A stretch of 64,000 nt of DNA, taken from the NCBI GenBank assembly GCA_011109175.1, contig RDEW01000077.1, positions 13,957-77,956 on the forward strand, written 5' to 3'. Made by a program: the position numbers and the translations under genes. Source of the DNA: Dicyema japonicum. Taxonomy: Eukaryota > Dicyemida > Rhombozoa > Dicyemidae. Positions within the stretch are counted from its first letter, which is position 1. The number at the start of each line of letters is the position of its first letter. The notes under the pieces were generated by a model. It did no database searches. It was not told the origin of the DNA and was given only the letters and a program-made list of their open reading frames with translations. This document shows, in pieces, positions 1 to 9,994 of the stretch.

Positions 1-100
1 GTTACTGCCGATGGATATCAATATCACGTGAGTAGTTAGTTTGGCGTTACCGTGGTCTTTGGAATTTTTTATTCATATTAAGTTTCCTAGTTAATTACAC
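1..100 (+). mobile_element. LINE 3'-terminal fragment
   Basis: Positions about 24-62 match, in the same order, the LINE 3' terminus seen inverted at 30,205-30,290: a TCACGTG block, a TTAGTTAGTTTG block and a CCGTGGTCT block. The element body would lie upstream of the window. No coding sequence remains. From 100 to 395 I see only AT-rich sequence. Confidence 0.5.
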
Positions 101-395
101 TTCATTGACATATAGAGCTGGTTCTGTAGAAAGACAAGATTAGCTCTCTCAGTTGTACTTAATAATACCTAAAAGTACTCTAAAGTAAGTTGAAAGTCGC
201 TAGACTCTGAAATCACTGACTAACAGTCGATACTGAAAATAATATTATGTTAGCGTTAGAAGAACAAAGAACGAAGGGTTATCGTATCATTGACTGAAAA
301 GGATATTAACTGATTAGCATCAGTCAAATAATAAATAGTTTTTTATATTAAAAAAATTCCCAATAAATCGATTTCACAGTGAAATTGCTTTAATC

Positions 396-1290
396 TTAAT
401 GTAAATTCGCGCAGTTCGTTTTGTTCCAAATCATCTCTGGGGGATTTTCCATATTTATGTTCACAATCTCCTTCTTAATTGCCATACAATAATCTTCACG
501 CGTCTTCTCACATAATTTTTCCACAATAAAACGATCCAGATAAGCTCTCTTCTTTCTAGCTCCATCTATTCCGAAATATCTTTTCATTCTGAAACGTGCG
601 ACCAGCAGTTTATGATCACTATAAGTGATGGTGCCTCCATAGCTGCGGGAGTCTGTTTGTAAAGCACGAAGAGATCTTTTACACATAACATAATCAATCT
701 GGATGTATATCCAGGCATAGTCACCGTTTCCATCCTTTCTGAGTCCTGTCCACGTAGTCTTATGCCTCGCATTGTGGTCGAATGCAGAATTACAAATGAA
801 GTAGTCAAACATGTTACAAAATTGCACGAGCGATTCTCCTGACATATTCCTCTTCCCCCTGACATGTCTACCCATACAGGGTTCTCTCCACGGACATAAA
901 CGAGCCTTTGAGATCAGAGATGGTATCCGTTAGTGACATGTAAAACAGATCAAGTTCATCGGGATTTGTAGAAACCCTCGCCATTGTGGACGCGTAGACA
1001 TTAATTATGGATATATAGGAATTATCATTCCTCCCACTTTTAATCGGGAGTACTGCTATTCTTTCATTCTCCCTCCACAATCTGTGGATTCTCCCATCAA
1101 GACATTTATGTATAGCAAAGCCAAGTCCGTAGTGGTTGCATTCGGAGTCTAGTAGTATAAGTCTAAACTCTTCGTAATTATCCTCCACTGCATCCTTTAC
1201 TTTAGTCTCCTGTATAATGCATATAGTGACTTTGTATGATGTTAAGTCACTTATTATATAATTACACAACACGTGCAGTACTGAACACAG
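396..1290 (-). mobile_element. RTE-like LINE endonuclease (APE) domain, frameshifted
   Basis: Two minus-strand reading frames (868-1,272, then 396-875) together form most of an apurinic/apyrimidinic-type endonuclease, the domain that nicks target DNA for target-primed reverse transcription. Visible motifs in order are IIQETK (catalytic Glu block), IINVYAS, HKTTWTGLRKDGNG, IQIDYVMC and YSDHKLLVARFRM (catalytic SDH). The wording resembles RTE-clade elements. A frameshift near 870 separates the halves, and the GDxN-type block seems lost there. The frame continues past the endonuclease to about 396 and then stops; no reverse transcriptase follows. Pseudogenised fragment. Confidence 0.8.
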
Positions 1291-1299
1291 TGATTATTC

Positions 1300-1400
1300 A
1301 CGCACCAGTGGGGAGCCGTGCCCAATGAAGCAGGCTACCCTAGAAGACACGACAATTTCCTTGCCGGTATAGGATCACTTAGTTTGTTGAAACCAATAAC
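1300..1400 (+). mobile_element. LINE 3' tail remnant with truncated hairpin
   Basis: A stretch ending GGATCACTTAG at about 1,373 resembles the 3' ends at 10,600-10,690 and 24,690-24,790, including the pyrimidine-rich sequence just before the hairpin arm. The second hairpin arm is not recognisable. From 1,400 to 2,060 I see no gene. A stretch at 1,640-1,690 (TTAGTTAACCCCA followed by CTTGTAGG) resembles 26,285-26,330 and is probably another repeat fragment. Confidence 0.4.
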
Positions 1401-2066
1401 TTAATGTTGAGTAGAAGAATTTAGCTTACACAGACTAAGGCCATTTTTAACTTGATTATACAAAACGAATGAAGGTAGTTCTTTTAATATATTTTTTAAT
1501 GTCAGCATCTCCAAATAATCGCTATACCTCGTTGTTATCATGGGATCCAACATACTCGATGTCTAATAATGCTACAGGAAAAAGTCTAGTCAACCGCAAA
1601 TCTATTCCGAACCAATTACCGTCCGAACCAGGTTTAATTAGTTAACCCCAACCACGCTACCTTGTAGGCTGGCTATCCTCAGGCGTCCAGTAGCTAGTAC
1701 GGAACGGTTTCACAAGTCTCTGATGTTCACCGGAGGTCCTTGGCCGAACAAAGCTTTTTGTAAAATCAATGATTACTTATCAGGTGGAGGAAGACAAAAG
1801 CCCGATTCGTCTTATAGGGGAAAGTGTCGTGAGCGTAATTGCGCTAGAGTCCTCCTAAATTATGATCATTTAATTACGTACTTTTGCAATACATGCTTCA
1901 CGAAATAAGGCTCTAAATGAATTAATGAAATTTTTTTAATATTACATCTAAAATAAAAAAAATGAACAATGCCGAATTTGTAAATGTTATTATAATTTTT
2001 TTTAAATAAATTGCTCAATCTTAACGACTTAGTGGTGTTAAAACGATACCGGAGATTTCGAAAATA

Positions 2067-2393
2067 GCCGCGTGGCGCCATGTGGTGCTTCGTGGCTAAT
2101 TGATAGAAGTTTCTGTTTCGTTCGTCTGTTCCTCCTCTCTCTTCCTACTAGAGTGGCGTCATGTGACCCACCTGTCTAGGTGGCGCACAGTGCCAGGCCG
2201 GCACGAAAAAGGATCATTTGCTCTCCCCCACTCCACTGGAGGGGTTTCCACGACTGTAACTATCGACCTCTTTTATCCTTTATGCTTATTCCGGATGGAC
2301 TCTGTTTCTGTAGAAGTGGAAACTGGATACACTTAATTAGTTGTTTACTTTAACTTCTTTCTCGGTGTATCCGGGGTTAATGAATGAATAAAA
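2067..2393 (+). mobile_element. SINE-A copy (short non-autonomous retroposon)
   Basis: About 325 bp, repeated with clear similarity at 41,675-41,970 and 58,642-58,911 and in rearranged form at 34,490-34,740. It has no tRNA-like A and B boxes that I can find. Its middle (about 2,152-2,195) resembles the 5' end of the LINE at 22,556: both have a GTGGCGTCATGTG block followed by a CCACC/GGTGG hairpin. Its 3' end is a perfect 8-bp hairpin, GGATACAC at 2,325-2,332 with GTGTATCC at 2,365-2,372, followed by GGGGTTAATGAATGAATA, like the CR1-like LINE tails. It is best read as a LINE-derived or LINE-mobilised short element. Family name unknown. Confidence 0.75.
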
Positions 2394-2399
2394 CAATAC

Positions 2400-3277
2400 C
2401 GTCAAAGTCAAAGCTGAGCTATTAACGACCCCCTACCTAAAAAGAAACCGTTATGGGCTTCATATAGATGCTTATATTCAGTCCCTTAGCGAAAATAAGT
2501 CAGTTGTTTCTACGCAGCGTGATGTTAGGTGGACAATATCCTACGATCGCATCTATTAATTCATCGAAGGAGTTGTCCAAATGGCTCACTTGCCTTCTCC
2601 ACAAAAATTCTACAAAATAACTCGGAGTATTTAATACCTGCAAAACATGAACTCATATAGTGACGCGCGGTACCTCTTTGTCTTTTATTGCGCCATTTTG
2701 CGCTTCCCCACATTCTAAATTTTCCTATTTAGTTTGTATGTGAACCTCTGAACAGTCTGCGTACGTGCACCTGTCCTCGGGTATACAAAATTTCTTCTGC
2801 AAATTTATAAACGAATTTTGATAAACCTGTGATTAACAAATACAGGTTTGTAACGAAACTGTCGTGCGTTCAAGTAACGTACCTAAAAATAAAGTACTCT
2901 TTTATTATACTGTTTCTGACAGAACTATAAGTTCGACACCCGCTTCTATCGCACACCCATGTTGTATTCTCCCGCTGATGGGAAAGGGTCATCAAATGTC
3001 TTTTAAGGCATTTCTTTTCTTTCGGGAAGATTCCAACCTCCTGAAGGAAGGCAACTGACTCCATTTTAGAATGTGGTAGTTCGTAGTCCTTCAGTTTTGA
3101 ATATTTTCGCATAACAACTGTATCACTCATCCCCACAAGCCGGTAAAAAATTCAAAATTTTATTTAAAAAAATTTATATTAACATTTACAAATTCGCCAT
3201 TGTTCATTTTTTTAAATTTTAGATCTAATATTCAAAAAAATTTCATTAATTCATTTAGAGCCTTACAGACATAATCG
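2400..3277. other. No recognised gene
   Basis: This stretch holds short overlapping frames (2,864-3,136 on both strands) without recognisable motifs. The sequence around 3,150-3,270 resembles an inverted version of the AT-rich DNA at 1,915-2,010, so small rearranged repeats may be present. I do not support a gene here. Confidence 0.5.
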
Positions 3278-4170
3278 ACGTTGCGATGCCTTTCGCGATT
3301 GCAACAGAGATCAACTGGAGAAGCCACCGAGACTCATGTGCTTCGTGGCTTTATAGTACAGCCAGGCATCCACGCTTCATTTTTATTTTTCCAGAACTTG
3401 ATGATTTTTATTCGAGTCTATTCGAAATTTATTCTCAACTCTGGTCGTGCAGACTAATTTTTGTTGCAGGAGACTGGAATTCCAAAGCGGGAACTAAACG
3501 TAGTGATGAAAACTGAATGGAATTTACGGAAGAGGCTATCGTAACTCATCTGCAAACTTTCTGGTAAACTTCTACAATGCCTATTATTTGTTTTGTGCAA
3601 CACAGCCATTCAGCATGCCGTTAGAAAAAATCAAAATGGAGGGGAAATAAATGTCTAAACCAGATTGACTATATTTTATGTAAACAGACAGTTAAAAGAC
3701 TTCTAACGGACTCACGTTTTTATGGATGAACTTTGAAGAATAGCGATCACAAGATCGTAGTCAGTAAGTTAAGACTCCGAAGGCTTTATGGAATATCTTA
3801 TGAGAACCACGCCACTCCAGAAAGAACACAGAAGATTGAAGTTGAAGAACTGGCAAATAATGCTACTCTAACAAATATTAGATGAAAATGGAAGAATATT
3901 TATCTGAAGTCTCGATGGATGATGATAAACCTAATATCATGTGGGAGAGAATAGCTCGAGCCATAATGTCCGCTAAAGAAACGGTTAAGACATGTGAACG
4001 AAATTCTCTACATGAGATCAGGTGCACGCCAATCAAGGTCAGACTTTCTGAATGAAAGTGCTGCAAGTGGAGAAGCTACATCCATATGGGAAAATGCTCA
4101 TGGTTGTACGACTCCTTATTCGAGGATCAAATAAAACCAACTTAAAAATACAAGACAAGTGTGGTCATTT
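3278..4170 (+). mobile_element. RTE-like LINE endonuclease, badly eroded
   Basis: Fragments of the same endonuclease family as 396-1,290, on the opposite strand. The frame from 3,286 gives FIFPELDDFYSSLFEIYSQL followed by FVAGDWNSKAG (the GDxN catalytic block). After frameshifts come NQIDYILCKQTVKRLLTDSR and NSDHKIVVSKLRLRRLYGI (the SDH block). The motif order and spacing agree with an APE domain. Many stops and shifts show an old dead copy. Confidence 0.75.
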
Positions 4171-5550
4171 TGTATTGGACACTAAATGCTCCGCAAACCT
4201 CATAGCGATTATTTTGAAATAATTTAATAAGAGACATCTTACTTCTTTCACAATACCAAGGGAAGTCCTGTTTACTTAATAATGCATTCACGGGTCTTAA
4301 ATCCTGGAAGGTCTCAGGGGCTTGAATAATAACAGAGCACTGGCTTTGACAATATTTGTACTCTAAAATACTTCCAGACTCAGTTAGCGATATTCTTTAT
4401 GTTCAACGAGATCTTTCAAGACTCATGTCCATTTAACATTTCAATGGAGATTACTGCCTTTACAACAACTGGCAAAAGTGGGGGCTACTAAACAAACTGA
4501 GGCCCAGTTAACGTTTCAGTGAAAAACAATTCTGTCATAGATCTGACTCGGATATTATGTTAGGTTGACCGATCAGACGTACAGCTCTGAAAATGATGTA
4601 CATTGAATTGTCGTAGGTTTGGTTCTTTGAATGCTCGAGCAGAGACGACTCTTGTCGTTTCCGTGACTTCTCCGCCTCTTAAGGTTTGGGGATGAAAACC
4701 TAATTAAGGTATCCATAAGAACTATGCTTGCAGGAACGTGATTACTGTTTATGGTTTTCTACTCAAACGGGATCTACAGGCTGTATTTGGTTAAGCGGGA
4801 TGACCTAATTATCTTTGCGACGGATCTCCCTCCTTTACTGATGCGGTGATCAGTCACACCTCAATCAGGTATGTAACTACGATCCGCAAATAAATGATTT
4901 GAGATTCACTTCTTTCAGTTTGGTTGGATGTGATCAGAGGACATGAAGTGAAAAGCAGAGAAGGCAGATCCAGGCATCTTGTTTATTGCCACGGACTGCT
5001 TTGATGATTAGCGTCGAAAGACAGGAGGCAGTTGTTAGACGCGCCAACCTTGGGACCCTGAGTGGGATATCTCTCACCAACACAAACTGAATCAAGCGGC
5101 GTAAGCATTCATCCGTGTTAGATAGGTCCAGGACAAATACAAAGGAGGGCTCCTTCCGCCTGCTGTGATTTCCAAGGCTTGAGTGGCATGACTAATTTTG
5201 CAGAGATTATGGTACCCTTCTTGTTATCTTGTAGCATCCAAGGTGTCCAAAATTTGGGGAACGGGAGCATTAATACCGAATTTCCTCTTGTTACTTTGCC
5301 ACTGATTAGACAGGGAAGTATGGTTGATTATGTCCACTTTCGGTGCATTGTCGTTCGTTTGTCAGTGAAGCTCACCATTTTTAATCCGAGACTCAAAAGC
5401 GGCTCACTAGACAAACTCAACACGTTTCTTAATTTTAGAGTGGGGAAGAAAAGTGTCTGCTCGGTTGAAATTCTTACAAATTTTATAATATAATTTTTCC
5501 GCGGAAACGCTTACTCCGTAATGTCAGCAGCCGTTCTCCCTATAGTTAAT
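4171..5550. other. Eroded DNA; possible RT remains; one 104-codon open frame
   Basis: Downstream of the endonuclease, where an RTE reverse transcriptase would be expected, six-frame reading gives only weak echoes (for example around 4,700 an IRTMLAGT string resembling IRLLLANT of the RT at 44,895). A plus-strand frame at 5,179-5,493 is open for 104 codons but has no motif I recognise and no supporting context. I do not call it a gene. Confidence 0.3.
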
Positions 5551-5575
5551 AAATGTCGTATAGCATCACGTCCGG

Positions 5576-5598
5576 GCTGATAAGTCTTACTTATCATT
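5576..5598. repeat. Palindrome inside the left inverted repeat
   Basis: CTGATAAGT and ACTTATCA form a short hairpin. The counterpart in the right arm (6,837-6,858) is CTGATAAGT, TTG, ACTTATCAG. Conservation in both arms suggests either a binding site for a transposase or simply the shared ancestry of the arms. Confidence 0.6.
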
Positions 5599-5721
5599 CT
5601 AAAACAAATGGTTACCGGCTTCTTTTCGGAGGAAAAACGAAATTTTTAATTTCGTCCAAAAACATGTTTAATTTCGTCCAAAAACAAAAAAGGGAGACTT
5701 TGACATCGGTCCCCGATTTTC

Positions 5722-5963
5722 GGATTAATTAGGGTGAATTAAAGAATGGATTAGGGTCTATTTGAGAAGGAATTAAGGAATGTTAGAGAGTGGATTAGGT
5801 TGTATTAGAGAATGGATTAGGGTGAATTAGAAGATGCGTTAGGGTAAATTAGAGAATGAGTTATGTTGTATTAGAGAATGGATTAGGGTAATTAGGAGTT
5901 AGTTTGAATTATAAAATGAGTTAGGGTGAATTAAATAATAGGTTAGGGTGAAATAGAGCATCA
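5722..5963. repeat. 22-bp minisatellite with TTAGGG in many units
   Basis: About eleven degenerate units of 22 bp, consensus approximately GGATTAGGGTGAATTAGAGAAT. Most units keep (G)TTAGGGT or GTTAGGTT. The array lies inside the inverted-repeat element. It is not a telomere tract: the unit is 22 bp, only part of which resembles the TTAGGG repeat. Confidence 0.85.
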
Positions 5964-6175
5964 GTTGTTTCTATACATTCATAAATTTTATTTTATTGAC
6001 AGAATTCGATGTTGAACTTTAATTAAATTGACTTGTAATTTTTATCCATAAATTCTCTTTTTATTTTTAATATTAAAATAAAAAAATGAAATAAAAAATT
6101 AATAATATTAAACAATTTTTTTTAAACAAAAAAATTTTTTAACAATTAAACAAATGTCAGTTGAACTATTTTGAA

Positions 6176-6358
6176 TGGAGACCTGTCGGCTGTGGGACTG
6201 AAGCTCACTTCCGCAGACGACCTAGATACCTTAAGGGAACTGGCACGAAGTAGAGGGTCCTGGAAGAGGCTGATAGAGAGGATGGCTAGAAATACGGCAC
6301 AAGGGAGGCTTGATTAATTTTATGACTTCTCGGGAGTGCTTTAAATAATAATAATAAA
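6176..6358 (+). mobile_element. RTE-like LINE, 5'-truncated 3' end with (AAT)n tail
   Basis: The frame reads GDLSAVGLKLTSADDLDTL then RGSWKRLIERMARNTAQGRLD and stop, matching the C-terminus on the minus strand at 25,965-26,201 (LTSANDLRKLE, RRSWSRLTERIIRNTAQRKL). The 3' end is CTCGGGAGTGCTTTAAATAATAATAATAA. The same CTCGGGAGTGCTTT signature ends the copy at 25,965, and a related one ends the copy at 8,813. Heavy 5' truncation and a 3-bp tandem tail are typical of RTE elements. Confidence 0.85.
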
Positions 6359-6360
6359 TG

Positions 6361-6573
6361 TCAGTTGAGGAAACCTGCTGCGTGGATTGCGAACGAATTC
6401 CCTCGGAGTATGGCTATTCCTATCTTTTGTCTTAGCCATAACCCTTCTCGTTGATCCCTTTTCTTTCTGGCAAGCAATCCTCCGAGTTCTTGCAAGAATT
6501 CAGCCGTCATTGGACCAACGGCTCCCGATGATTCGGTCGCAACAGGAGTAAATCGGTAGCGATCCCGAGGCAA
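6361..6573 (-). mobile_element. C-terminus of a zinc-knuckle/PD-(D/E)XK-like LINE protein
   Basis: Seventy codons on the minus strand. FTPVATESSGAVGP, FLQELGGLL and IGIAILRGNSFAIHAA match the extreme C-terminus of the LINE proteins at 27,065-27,380, 32,350-32,530 and 37,325-37,500 (pattern F-P-A-V-E-T-G ... FL-ELG ... R-S-A-I-RGN). In the longer copies this end follows a zinc knuckle and a restriction-endonuclease-like domain. The fragment directly abuts the RTE tail at 6,358. Confidence 0.7.
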
Positions 6574-6904
6574 TTAAAAAAATAAAATAAAAAAAAAATT
6601 AATATATTATTACTATAAATAACTCCTTAGTTAAAAGCTACCCAAATTTTATTATACATAATTCAAATATCAATTTTTTGGGGTTTCTGTGTTATGCAAG
6701 CAATAAATTTTTGAACTTTTGACTTTGTTACGTTTTCAATCCTTTTGATGATGTGTAGTAGTTCAATATTAGTGGTTATATGGATATATTGTGATTCCTT
6801 TGGTTTCATTAAGACTCCTGTAACCACATGTTTTGGACTGATAAGTTTGACTTATCAGCCCGAACACGAAGATGAGCCCGGGTTCTCATACTATACGACA
6901 ATAA

Positions 6905-7940
6905 ATAATATTTTATTGTTATAAATAAATATTTTAAATAGAAAAAAATAGTTTTTGAAATTGCAAAATTTTAAATTGTATCAAGACAAAGTCACATTAG
7001 GCAGTAAGTGAATTGAGGTATTGCCCTGTGAGTTTTGGACTGCAGAGTCAACTTTCATTTAATAGAGTACTTTTAATTCAACCTTTATCGAAGAATCCAA
7101 CATATCGAGGCAGAACTGATATTTTTTAAGTGATTTTTTCTAAATTTATTCTGGAAGTGACTACATCACAGACTGAATAGATAGTTTCTTTTTTAACTGG
7201 AAACTTAAATTCAGTCGAATAATCAGATGTGTTCCGATGCTCCTCTGGGAAGGCTGAGATGAGTTTTCTGAGTTTTAGAAAGGCTCCAATGGTTTCCACA
7301 GAGGACATCACATATGAGGTCAACATACTCCCGACATTTAAATGTTTCAACTATCCCAGCTGATTGACAGGCTATGGTTTCACTCTGAGAAAAGTTGTTC
7401 AAAGCTGGACTGTTCGTACACGTGGCACCTGGAGGTCAAGTAATTGATTTTATAGTAAAAGTTACTAATATTAACAAATTTAGACCATAAATACATTATA
7501 AAACGATTGTAGTTATGGAAATGTTGTGAAAAGATTGAAAGAGCAGTTTACTAATTTCCTTTGTCTTAGCCAAAGTTATCTCATCTATGGATGTCTTTGT
7601 CACCAGCATCAGTAATCCCTATAGAGACTCAAAAGCAACCAAAGAAGTGACACGTTTAGTATAATTTTATTGACCCGAATACTTTGTCCATACATAGCAC
7701 ATAGAAATGTTCTCATCTCACTAAAAATATAACAAATTGTGGGACATTCCATAATGGAAGAAAAAAAAGAAAATAGGAGCCGCGTGTCAACATCTAAACA
7801 GATATTTCGCCGAGTTTATGTAAAAGCAGACATAAACACAATAAAATCGACACAATATTAGTGAAAATACTGAATTTTCGTACAAAAATTAAAAAAATTA
7901 AATTTATTGGATATCCTTTTACCATACGATGGATAGCGCT
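6905..7940. other. No recognised gene
   Basis: AT-rich DNA with scattered stops. A minus-strand frame of 74 codons (7,126-7,350) has no recognisable motif. Nothing further can be supported. Confidence 0.5.
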
Positions 7941-7949
7941 TACATCACT

Positions 7950-8215
7950 AGCCATTCCAGATAAGGGCGCCTGCCTTCTCCCCTGTAGTACCTTCTCCGT
8001 AGCCTTTTAATACAGGGGGCATCTTTAATGGCTCGCCCTATGTCCCTCCTTGTCACAGTTCACACACTCGAGAGACCTGACTTTGGTTGGCAAGCTTTCC
8101 GCGAATTTGGACCCCAGCAATTCAGGCACTTCTCTTTGTAAGTGCATCGCACTGGTGTGGCCGAATCCTTGGCAGGTATAGGACTAAATTGTTGTTGTTT
8201 GCTGTAAGGCCACAC
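7950..8215 (-). mobile_element. LINE ORF1 zinc-knuckle remnant
   Basis: Minus-strand frames give three closely spaced zinc-knuckle-like blocks: YTCQGFGHTSAM, then after a frameshift CTYKEKCLNCWGP ending KAC, then CVNCDKEGHRASH ending CPLY. This Cys/His order matches the nucleic-acid-binding end of the ORF1 (gag-like) protein of Jockey/CR1/R1-type LINEs, which coats element RNA. Downstream frames are broken and no ORF2 follows directly. A frameshift lies between the first two knuckles. Confidence 0.7.
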
Positions 8216-8230
8216 CGAACCTAGTAACAC

Positions 8231-8811
8231 AGTGGTTCCCAAAGTGTGCCTAGAGGCACCCTAGGGTACCTCATTTTGGATCCGGGGTGCCTCAAAAAAA
8301 ATTTAATTTAAATTAAATTTTTTGTTTTAATATTCCACGCCTACTTGAATTTCGCGTGTTATTTTTTCTTGTTGATTGATAGTATGCCTATTAAAGTTTG
8401 TAACTTTATTATTCTACTTCTAGAATAGAAACTATAAGAAAGAATACCTTGCTTATGGATTTTGCCAGTTTGAGGACGATTCGAAGAGAGCAAAATGTAT
8501 GATCTGCCACAAATTATGTAAAAAGAGACACTAGTACTATCTACGCTCCATCAACATTTCGTTGTTAAGCACAAAGAATTGAAAAACAAAGATACATCTT
8601 TTTCTGAAAAAATGCTTGCTGCTTTTAGTAAATAGAAAGATTCGATGAAAAACTTTACAAAAGATGAAAATTTAAAAGCCACTGAAGCTTCCTATGAAGT
8701 TGATTATAATTTTTAATTTATTGTAGATTAGTTTTTTTTATAAAAAATGGAAGAGCTCACACTATAACGGAATCTTTGATAAAACCTTGTTTAAAAAAAT
8801 TTTATCTTGCT
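8231..8811 (+). mobile_element. hAT transposon, 5' part with BED zinc finger
   Basis: Starts with CAGTGGTTCCCAAAGTGTGC, a terminal inverted repeat typical of animal hAT elements. Frames then give MICHKLCKK (first half of a BED-type finger), a string ending in HRI-like residues, ASYEVDY and HTITESLIKPCLKK. These are characteristic of the N-terminal third of ZBED5/SCAND3-like hAT transposases. Several stops and shifts are present. The reading is cut at 8,811 by an RTE insertion and resumes after 9,690. Confidence 0.75.
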
Positions 8812-8812
8812 T

Positions 8813-8838
8813 TTATTATTATTATTATTATTATTATT
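8813..8838. repeat. (ATT)n microsatellite, LINE tail
   Basis: Eight to nine uninterrupted TTA repeats. On the minus strand this is the (AAT)n tail of the RTE copy, matching the shorter tail at 6,345-6,358. Confidence 0.9.
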
Positions 8839-9690
8839 TAAACACTTCCGCATGTGCAACAAAAGAAACCAGGTTAGCATCCTTTTCCATGCTCCCCTGT
8901 TCCTAGCCAAGACTCATGTTGTCCAGGTCGTCGGCATTTTTGAATTTCTTTTGATATTGACCAGGTCTTTTTGTAAGACTATTGGCAGTGTTGTCCTAAA
9001 TCTTTTACGATAGCGGCCTTCTTGACTAACATAGTATGTTTCCATAGATATGTTCGGCGTGGATGTTAATTCCATCTTCAGCACGTGTCCGAAGAACTTC
9101 AATCGGGATTCCAGTACTTCTTACTGATAGGTCTAGTGTTGCATCTCTTATGTAAAGCATTCCTCGATATTCTCGTAGGCCAAGTAGTTCCTGTTATTTT
9201 TCTCAGCTGACCTCTGTGGAACGAGTCTAGTTTTTCCATATACGCTGATGAGGTCGCCCAAGTTCCAGCGTTATATAAAAGTACGGGTTCTATGAATGAG
9301 TCGTATAATAGGATTCTCATTTTTGTGTCGATGCCTCTTTGATTGAGCCATAGATTCTTCAGTTTATATAACGCAGCATTGGCTAGAGTTTTCCTACGTA
9401 AAATATATTCGCTATCTCTCATAAGTGAACCGAGCCACTTCTCTTCTAGAACGTTACTCATCCTTCTTATCTCTGTGAGTTCTGTTTTTTCTCTGTTCAC
9501 AGTAAGAAAACATTTCCCTAGTACATCTGGTGCTTTTTCTAATAGGTTTTCCAGGACCTCTTTGTCTTCAGAAATTAGGTCTACATCGTCCGCGTAAATC
9601 ATTTCTTCTGTCTTTCCTTGGTATAACGGTCTAAGTTACATCATAGCGGCTTCCAAATAAATTGTGAATAGTAGAGGAGAAAGGGATGAT
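8813..9690 (-). mobile_element. RTE-like LINE, 5'-truncated, inserted in the hAT
   Basis: Minus-strand frame 9,099-9,602 gives MIYADDVDLISEDKEVLENL (catalytic YADD), VNREKTELTEIRR, LGSLMRD, RRKTLANAALYKLK and PVLLYNAGTW. After a shift, 8,914-9,102 gives LKFFGHVLKMEL and RYRKRFRTTLPIVLQKDL. This is the second half of an RTE-type reverse transcriptase plus its C-terminal tail. The 3' end is a (TAA)n tract (8,813-8,838). Upstream of YADD only the LSPLLF-region remains, so it is 5'-truncated. It is closely related to the RT at 44,895-45,530. Confidence 0.85.
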
Positions 9691-9692
9691 AA

Positions 9693-9960
9693 TTCTCAAA
9701 AAATTAATTCGATTCAGTTTTCTAACAGCACTGTAAAAACGACACATTGATGATCTTTCCAATGACATTGAAGATCAATTAATTTCCCGCTTAAAAAAAC
9801 TAAGTAACCAATGCGTATTTTCTCGAACCAGATCCTTGTTAAATCCAGCAATTGATATCGTGTTATCATGGTAACACGCAAAAAAAACAGGTTGCCCATA
9901 GGCTTTAACCTATATGACATAATATAATTTATTGATAATAAACTTTAACATCGATATCTT
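9693..9960 (+). mobile_element. hAT transposon, continuation after the RTE insertion
   Basis: Immediately beyond the RTE truncation point the plus strand resumes hAT coding: FSNSTVK, then in a shifted frame RHIDDLSNDIEDQLISRLKK. This matches the conserved block that follows the SLIKP block in ZBED-type hAT transposases, so the order is collinear with 8,231-8,811. After about 9,810 the similarity fades. No right terminal inverted repeat was found before the next LINE at 9,995. Confidence 0.7.
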
Positions 9961-9994
9961 CAAGAGACCGTTTTAAACTAGTTGCTTGAGTGGA

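Larger units (their letters stand above)
5554..6900. mobile_element. 1.35-kb element with long terminal inverted repeats
   Basis: The left end (5,554-5,619) and the reverse complement of the right end (6,817-6,900) align over most of their length. Shared blocks are TGTCGTATAG, CGGGCTGATAAGTC, ACTTATCA, CCAAAAC or CTAAAAC, and GGTTACCGG or GGTTACAGG; the right arm carries about 24 extra bases. ATAAA flanks both outer ends (5,549-5,553 and 6,901-6,905), consistent with a 4-5 bp target duplication. The interior holds a minisatellite and LINE fragments, and no transposase. Ends of the TGTNR type with long inverted repeats and 4-bp duplications are known from Ginger1 DNA transposons, so a non-autonomous Ginger-like element is possible. 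The superfamily is inference. Confidence 0.65.

Noticed and set aside
2150-2215. HDV-like ribozyme in the 5' block shared by SINE-A and the 2A LINE
   Set aside because: I could draw the CCACC/GGTGG and GTGCC/GGCAC hairpins but not the nested double pseudoknot or a catalytic-C segment. Left as a test, not a call.
5722-5963. Interstitial telomere
   Set aside because: The repeat unit is 22 bp and heavily diverged; TTAGGG is only one part of the unit.
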